DNA from: Chrysochromulina tobinii
Taxonomy: Eukaryota > Haptophyta > Prymnesiales > Chrysochromulinaceae
NCBI GenBank assembly: GCA_001275005.1
Contig: JWZX01003026.1
Span: 1-43,905, forward strand
Length of the DNA stretch: 43,905 bases
Direction: 5' to 3'
In this document: one piece after another, positions 1 through 10,600 of the stretch
Layout: each line of letters opens with the position of its first letter
Position numbering within the stretch: position 1 is the first letter of the stretch
The notes under the pieces: model-generated
Databases searched by the model: none
The model's input: only the letters and a program-made list of their open reading frames with translations
What the model was told of the DNA's origin: nothing
Program-made: the position numbers and the translations under genes

Positions 1-3000
1 ACCAGCATGGCCAGCCACATGCCGTCGTGTTCCGCAACGTTCGCTGCGTGCCAGACTTCCACTACACGCTGCTCTCGGTCACGCAGCTCTGGGAAGAACA
101 GCGCATCGACGCGCAATTCGCCGACAGCCGCTCTCTCCGCCTGCCCAACGGCATGCGCTTCCCATACCTTGCCAACCGTCGCCTGCCGTCTCTCTCCATG
201 GTCAGCACAGCTCGCCTCGTGCCCAAGCCACCATCCACCCTGGTCGCCGCGCCCAATCTGCCGACCACGCTGGGGCGCTCGTCACCTTCCTTGACGCATC
301 CGCCGCCCGGTTTGGGGTTAGTGGTGTCTCCGTTGTCCGCTTCCAGCTCGAGCACCTCCGAGCTTCCACCTGTTCACGAGGTTAGGAGCCTTGGAGCTGA
401 GCCAGCCCCTCGGGAGGACTGCACTCTCCCTGGCTGCACCGTAAATCCTCCATCAGCTCCATCAGCTCCACCTGGCCTGTCACAGCCAGCCGCTGCCTCC
501 GTCGCCTCCAATCAGGCTCCTTCGCCCCAGTTTGCAGCCCCCTCGCCGCCTCTGCACTCGAGCTCGCCATCGCCTGCTTCTACTGGTACTGCAGCACCCC
601 CCGAGCCAAAGGTGTTCCCTGAGTACAGAGGGCCTCAACACCCTCCCACTCTCGAGAACCAGCGGCAAGGAGCACTGCCCACTTCATCGACCGCCTCCAA
701 CCGGGCTCTTGGGTTCCATCGCGTCGGCGCCACCTCCCACGTCGCTCGCCTCCCAGCGACTCACCGGCAGGCCGCCGCGTGTGATGGACCTCGCCTCCTT
801 TGGCTCACGCGCCGTCGTGCTCAAGCCACCGACTCACCAGCACAAGCCGAGCCTCAGCCCGCGCGGCTGGCTTGGCTCCTTTCTCGGCCGCTCCCGCTAT
901 TCCAAGGGGGGGTACGACGTGCTAGTCGGCCAGAAGATCGTCACCTCGTCGAGCGTCCTTGTCGACGAGGAACACTTCGACTGGGCTCCGCTTGCCAAAC
1001 GGCACCAGCCCCTCACCGCCGTCGCTCACGCCCCCGAATCGCCTCAGCGTCCGACCGCCCCGCCTCGCCTTCTGCCCGCCGGCGCCCCCGCGACGCGCAC
1101 CCTCGCCGACCCAATCTTCGGCCCCGCGCCATTATTGACGTCCTCGGTCCACGGGGGGGTCTCGCTGCCCCCTCCTCGCGACGATGGGGGGGTGCCATCA
1201 CCATCGCCCTCGGCCTCACAGCCCGCGCCGCAATCCCCACCATCTCCGCCTCGTTCGTCATTGCCGCGCGCTTCCCCCGTCGCCTTCCCCCCGCTCGACG
1301 ACCCACCTACCAACGCCTGTGACGGCGTTCCGCAGCGCGCTGCCCGCCCCAAGCCCTTGGTCGACTACTTCAAGAAGCAGCCCCGCAGGCGTGAGTGGGG
1401 CCCCAAATGGCTTGATGCGGTTGGTGCCGACCCCAGAATCCCCGGGCCCCTCGCCACCGTGCCCGAGGAGACGCCCTCGACCCCACCGGCTCCCTCGCCT
1501 CCATCGCCGTCGGCTGCGCTCTCGCCTCTACCCGCTTCCTCGCCCGTGGATTACTCCCCCGACGGCACCCACGGATTCGGCTCCTCATACACTCCCTTTG
1601 TTACGGCCGATGCCTCCGAGCCTCTTCCGCCCCTTCCTCCCGGCGCTGCCCTCCGACTCGAGATGACCGGCACCCGCGCCGCGCTGCACGCGCACCTCTA
1701 TTCACACCTCGACATCATGGAGGCATCCGTCGCTCAGACGCTCTTGGCCGCGGCCGCCGACGCGCCCTTGCCGAGGGCAGCAACTCTTGACCTAGTACCG
1801 ATCTCGCCGTGGTCCGCTCTCGACAGCCATCGCGTCCCTCACAAATCGGTGCGGCTTCCCGGCGGCGGCCGCGCTCTGCCCGTGTTTGTCGCCCTCGGGC
1901 TCAACGAGGACCTTTACTCGCCTGACGTACTGACCAATCTTGCTCGTCTTGGCCAAGCTCTTCGCGCCGACTCTCCCGGAGCTCCTTCCACTCATCGTGA
2001 GGCCGTTGAGGCTGGGCAGATCTGGCTAGATGCCGAAGCCAAAGAGCTTGGCAACCACGCGCGGAACGCCTCCTGGACTTCGATTCCGCGCAGCGAGGTC
2101 CCGAGCGATCGCCGCATCCACAAGCTGATATGGGTGTACAAGCTCAAGCGCGACGGGTCAGCCAAGGCGCGACTGTGCGTGCAAGGCAACACTTTGCAGC
2201 CGGGAGTCGACTTTGACCAAACCTGGTCCTCTGCCCTCCGCTATTCTTCAGCACGCGCGCTCTTCGCCTACGCCGCGCGCAAGGGTTGCCGCGTGCGCAG
2301 CGTAGATCTGGTCGCCGCTTACCTGCAAGGCCGCTTCGTCGACGGCGAGGTCGTCTACTGCTACCTTCCGACCGGCTACGTCGAGCTCGACTCCAACGGT
2401 CAACCTCTGATCGCCCGTGTCGAAAAACCTATATATGGCATCCAACAGGCAGGCCGTCGCCTCCAACGCATGCTCTTTGCGTGGTTAATCGCACAAGGCT
2501 TCACCGCCCTCGATGACTCCGACCCTTGCGTGTTCACTCGCGTTCACCCTGACGGCGAGATCATCACCATCGGCGTGTACGTCGACAACCTTCAGATCGT
2601 GCACTCCGCCGTGCTCGACGCCGACGGCCGCGGCCCCGCTGGTTGTGCCTACAACTCCTTCATGGACTCGCTCGCCGGCGACTGGGACATCACCGACGAG
2701 GGCCCCATGGAGGACCTCCTCGGCATCGAGGTAGACTACCTCGCAGACGGCGCGATCAAACTGCACCAGACGTCCTACATCAAGAAGCTCGTCGAACGCT
2801 TCCTTCCGCACGGTCCGCTTGAGAAAGTGCAGCGCGGCTCGCTGCCCTACTCGTCCGACTTCCTCAAGCACATCGCCGACGCGCTCGCGCTCCCCCCGGA
2901 GAGCTATCCGGAGCTGGTCCGACCCATGCAGGAGCGCCTCGGCTGCCTCATGTACGCGGCAACATCTACTCGCTGTGATATCGCCTTCCCTGTGCACTAC

Positions 3001-3573
3001 CTGTGTAAGTGCCTTCAGCGACCTACGCCCGAGCTCATCCGCGAGACGGACTTTATCCTCTCGTACCTCGCGCGCTTGCCGTCAGCTGGCCTTACGTACA
3101 CACGCGAGCAGATGCGCCTTTCGGGCTTCTCCGACGCGTCGTGGGAGACAGCGGCCTCGACGTCTGGCTGGGTGGTACTGTGGCAATCAGCCGCGCTGTC
3201 CTGGGGCTCGCGCAAGCAAAAGTCCATCGCGCTGTCTTCCTGCGAGGCCGAGATCATCGCCCTCTCCGAGGCCGCCAAGGACGTGGTCTACCTGCGCAAG
3301 CTCATTCGCGGCCTCGGCGAGCCCGAGCCCGGACCGTCGACGCTCGCCACCGATTCCCAGAGCGCGCGTGACGTCTCATACAACCCAGAGCACCATGATC
3401 GCATGAAACACGTCCAACGACGGCACTTCTTCATCCGCGACATGGTCGAATCCTTCGAGATCGAGGTGCCCTTCGTGCGCACCGCCGACAACCTCGCCGA
3501 CTTCTTCACAAAGCCGATGAAATCCGCCAACCGGTTCCACGCCTTCAGGAAAACTATTATGAACGAGCTGTGA
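1..3573 (+). mobile_element. Ty1/copia-type LTR retrotransposon, 3' part, decayed
   Basis: The element enters from the left edge. At 3-200 (frame of position 3) is a copia pre-integrase signature (VRCVPDFHYTLLSVTQLW). From about 780, in the frame of position 1, come the linker after integrase (GYDVLVGQKIVTSSSVLVDE), a full RVT_2 reverse transcriptase and a Ty1-type RNase H that stops at 3573. No integrase zinc finger or DDE core is recognisable between the two blocks, and the frame changes between them, so this copy is truncated or decayed and not autonomous. A G-run at 3630-3637 could be the polypurine tract, which would put a 3' LTR just downstream, but the 5' LTR lies outside the window and no LTR pair can be checked. 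Confidence 0.85.
781..3573 (+). pseudogene. pol: copia pol remnant: reverse transcriptase and RNase H
   Basis: This is the longest intact stretch of the element's polyprotein. The reverse transcriptase runs from about 2050 to 2800: it opens with a WVYKLKRDG-type block, then LVAAYLQG (catalytic Asp block), KPIYGIQQAGR and the YVDN box at 2578-2589, where most copia enzymes have YVDD. RNase H follows, with FSDASWE, ALSSCEAE and TDSQSA carrying the acidic residues, and the usual ADNLADFFTKPM tail. The upstream part is a Pro/Ser-rich linker. There is no credible ATG in this frame; it would have been translated as part of a longer Gag-Pol that is now broken. The acidic residues of RNase H look intact, so decay is recent or partial. 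Confidence 0.8.
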
Positions 3574-3979
3574 CCCTTCATGCCGCTTCGGGAGATAGTC
3601 TGCCCTTCCGTGTCACCCACGTCGGTCAGAGGGGGGGCGTCCGAACGCGTCATCACGCGTCAAGTAGTTCACAGTCCGGTGTTGTTTCGTGTAACGTACG
3701 GTAGGCGAGGGTTAGGCGCGGTTTTTTAGGATTCAAGCAGGCACTCGACCTCTTCAGTCCGACGCCGTGCGCTCCGACCGCACGCGCAACGACGCTGATA
3801 TGTATCCAGTGTGACACCAAGGAAGCGTCCAAGATACATGTTTAACATGACATGTATCGTGATTTTGTATCTCGGTGTATCCTGATGTATCATAAGATGT
3901 ATCCTGATGTATGTATCCAGTGACATCACGTGTTCACGTGGAAGCAAAGCAATGAGGGAGGGCGAACGCAGGGGAGAGA
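3574..3979. repeat. Intergenic region with GTATCC repeats and small hairpin
   Basis: Between the retroelement and the methyltransferase gene there is no coding frame I can support. From about 3797 to 3920 the DNA turns AT-rich and repeats variants of TGTATCC/TGATGTATC; one 15-base unit occurs at about 3875 and 3898. GATACATG at 3833-3840 and CATGTATC at 3851-3858 form a perfect 8-bp inverted repeat around a 10-base loop. Part of this may be retroelement LTR, but that cannot be shown without the second LTR. Confidence 0.5.
3927..3940. promoter_or_regulatory. Paired CACGTG (G-box/E-box) motifs
   Basis: Two perfect CACGTG palindromes, at 3927-3932 and 3935-3940, are separated by two bases and lie 40 bp before the ATG at 3980. 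CACGTG is the core site for bHLH and bZIP factors in many eukaryotes. The close pairing just upstream of a gene makes a regulatory role plausible, but this is inference from sequence only. Confidence 0.35.
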
Positions 3980-5302
3980 ATGCGCCAGCGGCCTATGCTC
4001 TTGAGAGAGTACATCCGCCACGCACTCTACGTGCGCGGCGATGGCGGGTACTTTGGTAAGCATGTCGTCGGTGGCCTGACTCAAGCCATCGACTTTGCAG
4101 CTCTCAAGGACGAGGCTGCGTACCGACGCCGCGTGGCGGATGTTGCAGCGGTCGCCGCCTCACGCGGCAGCGCGTGGCTCACGCCCTCCGAAGTGTTCAC
4201 GCCGCATTACGGGCGATCGGTCGCACGCAGCATCATCCAGCGGCATCGCCATCTATATCCGGGTGAGCCGCTGCAAATCATTGAGGTGGGTGGTGGCAAC
4301 GCAACCTTTGCTACAGACGTGCTCGGACATGTGCGTCAAGACGCAGCCGATTTGTTCGGCTCGTGCCGCTACGTGATGCTCGAGATCTCCGAGCGCCTCG
4401 CCGGCATCCAACGTGAGCGCTTGCGCAATGAGGGCTTCGAGGACAACGTCGAGGTGGTCCACCGATGTGCGTTTGAGTGGGCCCAGGATCGCAGCGGCGG
4501 CAGCAGCAGCGTGCTCGAGGGCCCATGGCACATTGCGATGCTCGAGGTGCTCGACAACATGCCGCACGACAAGGTACGTGTGCGCGAGCGTGCCGATGGC
4601 AGCCTCGAGGCCGTGGAGGCGCTCGTCATAGAGGAGGAGGTCTTTGACAGCACGACCAAGTCTGCGAGGCTGCAGTATACCGAAGACTTCCGACCGTTGC
4701 AGGAGGCCACGGTGCGTGAGGTCCTCGAAAGCCTCGGCCTCACCTCTATGGACGCGCTGCACGAGCTGCAGGCCGACATTGCCGCCACCGAGGGCGCTGG
4801 CGCGGGCGCGGGACTGGCGCTAGGTATGCATGGGTTGCTCAGCGGCCTCATGTCGGCCGCGGCGCCTCTGGAAGCTTTCATTCCAACGGGCAGCCAGAGG
4901 CTCCTCGGTGCGCTTTGTCACGCGTGCCCGGAGCACCAGTTCACAATCGCCGACTTCAGCTGGCTGCCGCCGCAGCCCAGTGGCGCGATTCTCGCGCCGG
5001 TGGTGCAGACGCAGCGTGGAGGACATACGATCGACATGCGTGGCGACTACCTGCGTCATCCAGGCGAGGCTGACATCCTGTTCCCGACGCACTTTGGGCT
5101 GCTGGCGCGGCTAGTGGGAGCGGCCTCCAAGGCTTCGCGGGGTTCGCGGGGGCAACCGGTCGAGGTGAGCCACGTGTCAACCGCCGACTTTATGCGCCGC
5201 CACCACGACGTCAAGACGACCGCGACGCGCGACGGCTTCAATCCGCTCCTCGACGATTTTGTGAACACGCGAATACTGTGGACCGGCGGCGACCATATGT
5301 GA
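3980..5302 (+). CDS. NDUFAF7/MidA-like SAM-dependent methyltransferase (DUF185)
   Basis: A 440-residue, intron-free protein of the DUF185/MidA family. NDUFAF7, the animal member, methylates an arginine of NDUFS2 during mitochondrial complex I assembly. The sequence shows the family's order: SEVFTPHYGRSVA (about 67-79), the SAM-binding motif I EVGGGNATF (about 102-110), MLEISERLAGIQ as motif II, and MLEVLDNMPHD (about 184-194), which matches the LDNxPHD signature. The C-terminal third has EADILFPTHFG, also conserved. It resembles the fungal/plant branch of DUF185 more than bacterial MidA. The N-terminus is Arg-rich without acids (MRQRPMLLREYIRHALYVR), compatible with a mitochondrial presequence. 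The start is the first ATG in frame. Family is secure; substrate is inferred. Confidence 0.85.
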   Translation: MRQRPMLLREYIRHALYVRGDGGYFGKHVVGGLTQAIDFAALKDEAAYRRRVADVAAVAASRGSAWLTPSEVFTPHYGRSVARSIIQRHRHLYPGEPLQIIEVGGGNATFATDVLGHVRQDAADLFGSCRYVMLEISERLAGIQRERLRNEGFEDNVEVVHRCAFEWAQDRSGGSSSVLEGPWHIAMLEVLDNMPHDKVRVRERADGSLEAVEALVIEEEVFDSTTKSARLQYTEDFRPLQEATVREVLESLGLTSMDALHELQADIAATEGAGAGAGLALGMHGLLSGLMSAAAPLEAFIPTGSQRLLGALCHACPEHQFTIADFSWLPPQPSGAILAPVVQTQRGGHTIDMRGDYLRHPGEADILFPTHFGLLARLVGAASKASRGSRGQPVEVSHVSTADFMRRHHDVKTTATRDGFNPLLDDFVNTRILWTGGDHM

Positions 5303-5540
5303 CCATTTTGGGCTTTCTTGTTAACAGTGAAACGAGACACAGCGACACAGGGGGCGCGAACAACCACAAAATAATCTGTAATCTCGGAAAAGCTGTGGGG
5401 AGCTAAGCACAGTGAGAGTTAGAGCGACCAGTGATCTGCGAGCCCACCCTCGCGAAGTGGTGGGGCACAGGCCGATTCGATGACCTTTTCAAAAGTTTTG
5501 TTCACAGGACATTGTTGCGAAGACGCGCCTTTTGGCGCCC

Positions 5541-6469
5541 ATGGCCGACTTCGACGATGGTGTGGCTCACGCTCGATTCAACTCCCACCACGCCCATATC
5601 GCTCGCCAACTCTGAATGCCCGTATCATCGCACCCTCGTACCGTGCGCGCAGCACCCTCGAGCAGTACCTCGGACGACATTGAGCGGCTGCGTATTGTGT
5701 GCGTCAACGAGCGCTTTGCGCCCGAGCTGCTGCCACACGAGGCGGAGCTCATCAAGCGCTTGCAGGACATGGTCGAGGAGCAGGTGAGTGTGCGCACATG
5801 TCACCCTGCAGCAAGTGGATATTGCTCGCGCCTCACCGGCGATCCTGCTCGCACAGGAGAAACGGATTTCCGAGCTCAGAGCAGACCAGTCGCAGTCGCG
5901 CCTGATCTATGAGCTGGAGAAGGAGCGCGTCATGTATCGACTATCCTCGTATTTGAAGGCGCGCATCTGTAAGATCAAACGTCTCGCGCTGTACCTCGCC
6001 TCCCCCGAGGGTGCCGATGCACGCTCACACATGACCGATAAGGTACGTGCGAGGCGCGTGTGCTGCTACGCTGTCAAGCCCCCCGGCGGTGCTGCGAGTG
6101 GCCACCGAGCTCGAACCCGACCACGCCCCCGCCGACGCCTTAACCACCGCGCCACCCTGTGTGCAGGAGCAAACCTTCCACAATAAGTACGTGGAGCTGT
6201 ACAAAGAGCATGTGATGCTGGAGGCATGGGGGCACGCAAGCGCACAGGCATTGCCGCCCCGTGTCAAGGACATCGCCTCGGCGGCTGAGCTTCTTGCGAA
6301 GCCGCCCAACATCCAGACGCACGTCTTCTGCGTCGCCACGCGCGCGTGTGACCCGATCGTGCTGAGCAGTGGTAGAGTAGTCGATCAGCTCGCCAGAGGC
6401 GAGGTAGCCATGCTACCGTATGCGCCACTCCGCCCGCTGCTTGCCAATGGCGACGTGCAGCTGTGCTAG
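5541..6469 (+). CDS. SLD5: GINS complex subunit Sld5, four exons
   Basis: Sld5 is one of four GINS subunits that activate the Mcm2-7 helicase at replication forks in the nucleus. Proposed exons are 5541-5559, 5653-5783, 5857-6042 and 6167-6469, giving 212 residues against 223 in human GINS4. All three introns (93, 73 and 124 nt) start GT and end AG, and the joins preserve frame (phases 1, 0, 0). Diagnostic blocks are NERFAPELLPHEAELI, ERVMYRLSSYLKARICKIKR and the C-terminal beta domain ending PLRPLLANGDVQLC, which parallels the human ending. The 19-base first exon encodes MADFDD, an acidic start typical of the family. Without it the next ATG at 5616 directly follows an in-frame TGA. A shorter 28-nt alternative for intron 2 would add 15 residues and fits the family less well. 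Confidence 0.88.
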
Positions 6470-7070
6470 ACTGAAGCCTGCTGGGGGGGCTGCCGTGCCA
6501 TGTGCTTGGCGTTGTAAGCCTGTGTCTGGACCGGATCGGCAGAACCGCTGAAGGCGGGCGGAGAAGGGCCGGGACTGGGGGGAGAGCGGGGAGTCGCATC
6601 CGGGCGGCGGGTAACGATGAACCCACGACCCGACGCCGCCCACGACCGAACCGGGTCGTCGCGTCTCCCGAGATCCGCCCACCGTATGCTGCGCTCGCCG
6701 CTCATCCTAATTTTTTGTAATACGCGGTGTATGCGTCGATTTGTTCTGATATTTGAAGAAGCTGATAAATTGTCACACTGATACAGCCGCTGTTAACCGG
6801 ATAGTGGGTGCCTAGCTGCGTCCCTGTTTCCGGTGCTTCTCTGCAATGTGAACGCCGCGCTTGCCTCAAGTCTTTGCGTCCCAGTGGCGTGGGTTTCAGC
6901 GTAGACCTTCATGAGCGGTGTCGTTCGCGAGGGTGGGTAGTCGGTGCCTAACTAGAAGAAGGTAAAGAGGGGATGCGAGAGCCTGTCACTTAGCCCGGCG
7001 GAGCGCCGCGGCGACCTCCACCTTTGGTACCATGGGACGGGGGTTGCTGCTGGCTCTTGACCCCCGTGCG
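6470..7070. other. Intergenic, convergent gap
   Basis: About 600 bp between the end of Sld5 and the end of the small minus-strand gene. The first half is very GC-rich and the second half (6710-6960) is more AT-rich. I see no coding frame with recognisable content, no tRNA and no clear repeat. Confidence 0.5.
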
Positions 7071-7400
7071 TCAGGGCTTGATAAACTTTTTCGCGCCGAA
7101 CTCGCCCTGCATGCGGTACTCCTTGACCTTAACATCTTGGCGGATCTCCTCGCGCGAACCACCCTCGATGCAGGAGCCGAAGAGATCCTCGGCCGTGACT
7201 TTGCGCTGCTGCCTCTGTTCATCGCACGATGACAACACAGCTTCCGCGTGCGCGAGCCGGGCGGCCACGATGGCTGCGATGATGGCTCTCCGCTTGGTTT
7301 CCAGCGCACTGGCGGCGGACGCGGAGACGGGTTCACACAGATCACCCTGGGACGGGCTCGCAAACGGGCTCGCGGTTGCGAAGCCGAGTTCCTCGAGCAT
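7071..7400 (-). CDS. Hypothetical small protein
   Basis: A 109-residue frame on the minus strand beginning MLEELGFATASP and ending FGAKKFIKP. The middle is a likely amphipathic helix (ETKRRAIIAAIVAARLAHAE), followed by a charged segment with EEIRQDVKVKEYRMQ. I do not recognise the family. It is more hydrophilic and less Arg/Pro-biased than shadow frames in this DNA, which is why it is listed. The frame is open a little upstream of the ATG, and a CAG acceptor-like site preceded by a T-run lies near 7450, so a further 5' exon is possible. It lies in tandem upstream-to-downstream order after the filamin-repeat gene on the same strand. Confidence 0.35.
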   Translation of the reverse strand: MLEELGFATASPFASPSQGDLCEPVSASAASALETKRRAIIAAIVAARLAHAEAVLSSCDEQRQQRKVTAEDLFGSCIEGGSREEIRQDVKVKEYRMQGEFGAKKFIKP

Positions 7401-7652
7401 ATCCCTTCGACACGTTCCCGGCACCGTTCCCTGTGAACAAGCTCCTGGAAAAAGTATTTAAACATTCAACCTTGCTTCACCAACAGACACCTTTCCACCA
7501 ATCTCAGTTATTTGCCGTTCTGACGCGACAATTCCACATTGACGAGCAAGCCGCCTCGCCGCACGCCGGTGCTCGCTAAGTGAAACCGGCAATTCACTTT
7601 GGTTTGGCACCGACACTAGGCGCTTGGCTATCTTGTAGTACGACCACCCGAA

Positions 7653-10600
7653 CTAGGCTAGTAGTACTACCTTGAGCGAGGCTCGCTTGGGCTTGGTGTC
7701 GGGCTTGGGACTGCCGACCTTCTCGCTCACCTCGAGACTCGAGGTGAGCGAGAAGGTCGGGGTGGCGAAACTGCCGTCCGTGATGCGCCGTTCGCCGGGC
7801 TGGCCTCGACGCGCGGCGCGCTCGGTGCCCTTCGTCTGGAACTCGTCCAAAGCCATCTCGACGATCTCGTCGGCCGTGTGCTGCCGCGGCTTGTCCCCCG
7901 CCGCCAGTGCTCCTCCCGCGCCGGTCAGCTGCCATAGCTTCTGGGCCTCCTTCGCCTGGCGCGTCTTGAGCGCCTCCTCTGAGACGAAGGACATGGCGAT
8001 CGGAGCGAACTCGCCACCGCCCTCGCCCTGACGGTCCTTGTCGAGGGAGATGATCACCTTGGGGTCGCAGGCACCCTTGAGGAACAGGGAGATGTCATAC
8101 GTGCCATCTTCGTGGTCCTCGACCTCGAGGAGCGCCTCCTGCTGCGGCGGCAGGTTGGCCGACTGCAGCCGGCCTGCGACGGCCGCGCCGCCGTGATCAA
8201 CCCGGTTGCCGCACCGGTCCTTGACCGTCAACAGGATCGAATACTTGCGCTGCGAGAAGAGGGCATTCGACACCGGACACTCTGGGTCTGTCGGCAGCTC
8301 GTAGCTCGAGCGTCCAATGTCGGGCAGGTTGGGGATGCACTCAAAGTCGACTGGTGAGCCCGCAATGGGCGCGCCCGCGAGTCGCACGTGCATTGCGTAC
8401 CGCCCCGCGAGCTGCGGCTCGTAGCGAACGTCGTAGTTGGTGAGGCCCGACCGGATGGAGATGTTCGGCATCAGCTCGAGCTCGGTGCCCTCGGGGGTCG
8501 TGAGTGTCACGCTCAGCGCACCTTCGGCCGCCGCGGTGTTGTTTCCCAGCTTGTCGCGGATGCGAGGGCGCACCACGATAGGCTCACCTGCGAGGATCTC
8601 ATTCGAGTCCTCGTAGGTGCTCCTCAGCTCGCGCATCTGGCTCCGCTTCTGGGCTGTTACCTGCTGCTTGAGCCCGGCGCCCTTCCCGCGCCCCTCCGCG
8701 TTCGGGTCGAGCCGCGTGAAACCCTCGACGCTGCTTCCGCGCGCGTGAGCGCGGCCCGCCGCGCAGTGCATCTCAAAGGGCGAGAGCGGTAGCGCGACGC
8801 GCTTGTCGTCGTCGTCGGCGCAGCACCACACGTGCAGCTCGAGGTCACCCGCCACATCAGCCACGTACTTCACCTCAAACTCCGCGCCGTGCCACGTGCC
8901 CTCGATCGGATGTGCGACGGCACTCTTCCACCGATCGGCTATGATCGTCTTCTCAGCACGGTCTTTCTTATCGACGCCTTCGACGGGAGGAAGCATGGCC
9001 ATCTCGAACTTGAGATTGGCCGACGGCTGCGCCGCGTTGCCGAAGCGGTCCTTGCACTTAATGCGGAAATCCGCGGGCTTGCCGGCCACCGCCTTGGTCA
9101 ACCCGCTTCCGATGAGCTCCGACTGCTTCAGATCGGGCGGCTCGCTCGTGAGCGTGAGTGGCATGGGGGACCCGAGAATGGGAACGCCGTCCACGCTCAC
9201 GTGCGCGTCGAAGACGCCCGCCACCTTCGAGCGCCATACGAGCAGGTAAGTGCCATCGTTGTTGTCGACCACACGCGACTCGATCCTCTTGTCGCCGCCA
9301 GAGCACACGATAGTCGCACCGCCCGCCTCGCACGCGTTGCCCATCATATCAGACGCCTTGAGCACCACGCGGCAGCCCGACTCACTCGAGTTGCCCACCA
9401 CACCGCGCATAGGCAGCATGTGCGCGAGCACTGCCGTAGTGAGCGCAGAGGCGGGCCCAGCCGACACCTTGAGCACGAACGGTGACCCAGGCAGCTGGAC
9501 GCCTTCGTGCCGGAGGGCCACGTGCAGACGGTAGGTGCCGCACATGGCGATCGAGTAATGCACGTTGTGCACCTCGACGATCTGGCCGTGGGCATGCAAA
9601 CGACCCGGGTCGACTCCGCCAAACGCGAAGCCGATGCGCTTCGGGTCGGAAGCGAGCTCGTTGGCGTACACGGACTGGTACGAGGCCGCGTCTATCGTGC
9701 TCTTGATCCGCTTGTGCGTATCAACCGTGGGCAGCGCCACGGCCGTCGCGAGCTTGCCAAGGCGAGCAGCGCCGACAGCCTTCGATATCTGCATCGCCAG
9801 CATAGCCTCGCCGCCAAAGCGGCGGTCGACGGCGATCCGTCGCGCCCACATGATCTGATGCTGCTGCCGCTCGCCCGCCGGCAACACGCCGCGTGGTGTG
9901 ACCAGCTCTCGCCCACCCTTGTGCACAGTCACCCACCCGATGGCCTGCCGGGGAGTCGCTGCCCCCCTCCCTCGGGGCGACGAACGTGGGGCGGGGGCAG
10001 CGGGGACGGGCTTAGGCATGTCGGTTGCAGTTTGGCTCGTCGAAGCGTGGAAGGTGGTCGAGGGTTGGCTGGTCGAAGCGTGGAAGGTGGTCGAAGCGTG
10101 GAAGGACGATGAGGGAGGCGCAGAGGCGGCGGCGATGGCCTGGGCTGAGGAGGGCTTGGTTGGCGTCCTGGGCGTGCGTGGGGTTGCCGATGATCGGCGG
10201 CGGCCGCTGCTGCTGCCACTCGAGCTGGGGCCGGCGGTGGCCGTGTAGTGCCCGAATGGCGCAAACGTGCCTGCCCGGAACGGCGACCCATTCTCGTGGC
10301 TCGGCAGCGGCAGCGGCGGCTCCACCGGACGCGTGCCACCGCCCGGGCTGCGCGGCGTGCGTCCGGGGGATTTGGCGCGGGGGGTGGGCACGCTCTCAAG
10401 CCATTGCGGGCGTACGACGTGCGCGTCCCGCCAGTCATAGCGTCCCGGGAGGTCGAGCTCTGGCCCATCGTTCTCATCCGCGAGCGCGACCGACGCTCGC
10501 ACCGCGGGTTGACCATCCTCGACAGTGTGCACGCACTCCAATAAGGTCAGCCGTTGACCCGGGTAGAGCTGCCCAAGCTTTTCGCTCTCGAGCTCGAGGC

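Noticed and set aside
27..1322. 431-codon frame as a single gene
   Set aside because: Only the first 60 codons carry copia similarity; beyond about 250 it is a Pro/Ser/Arg shadow, and the retroelement continues in another frame.
5784..5811. 28-nt alternative intron in Sld5
   Set aside because: It keeps the frame but is shorter than any other intron inferred here and would insert 15 residues at a place where the family has no room; the 73-nt version fits better.
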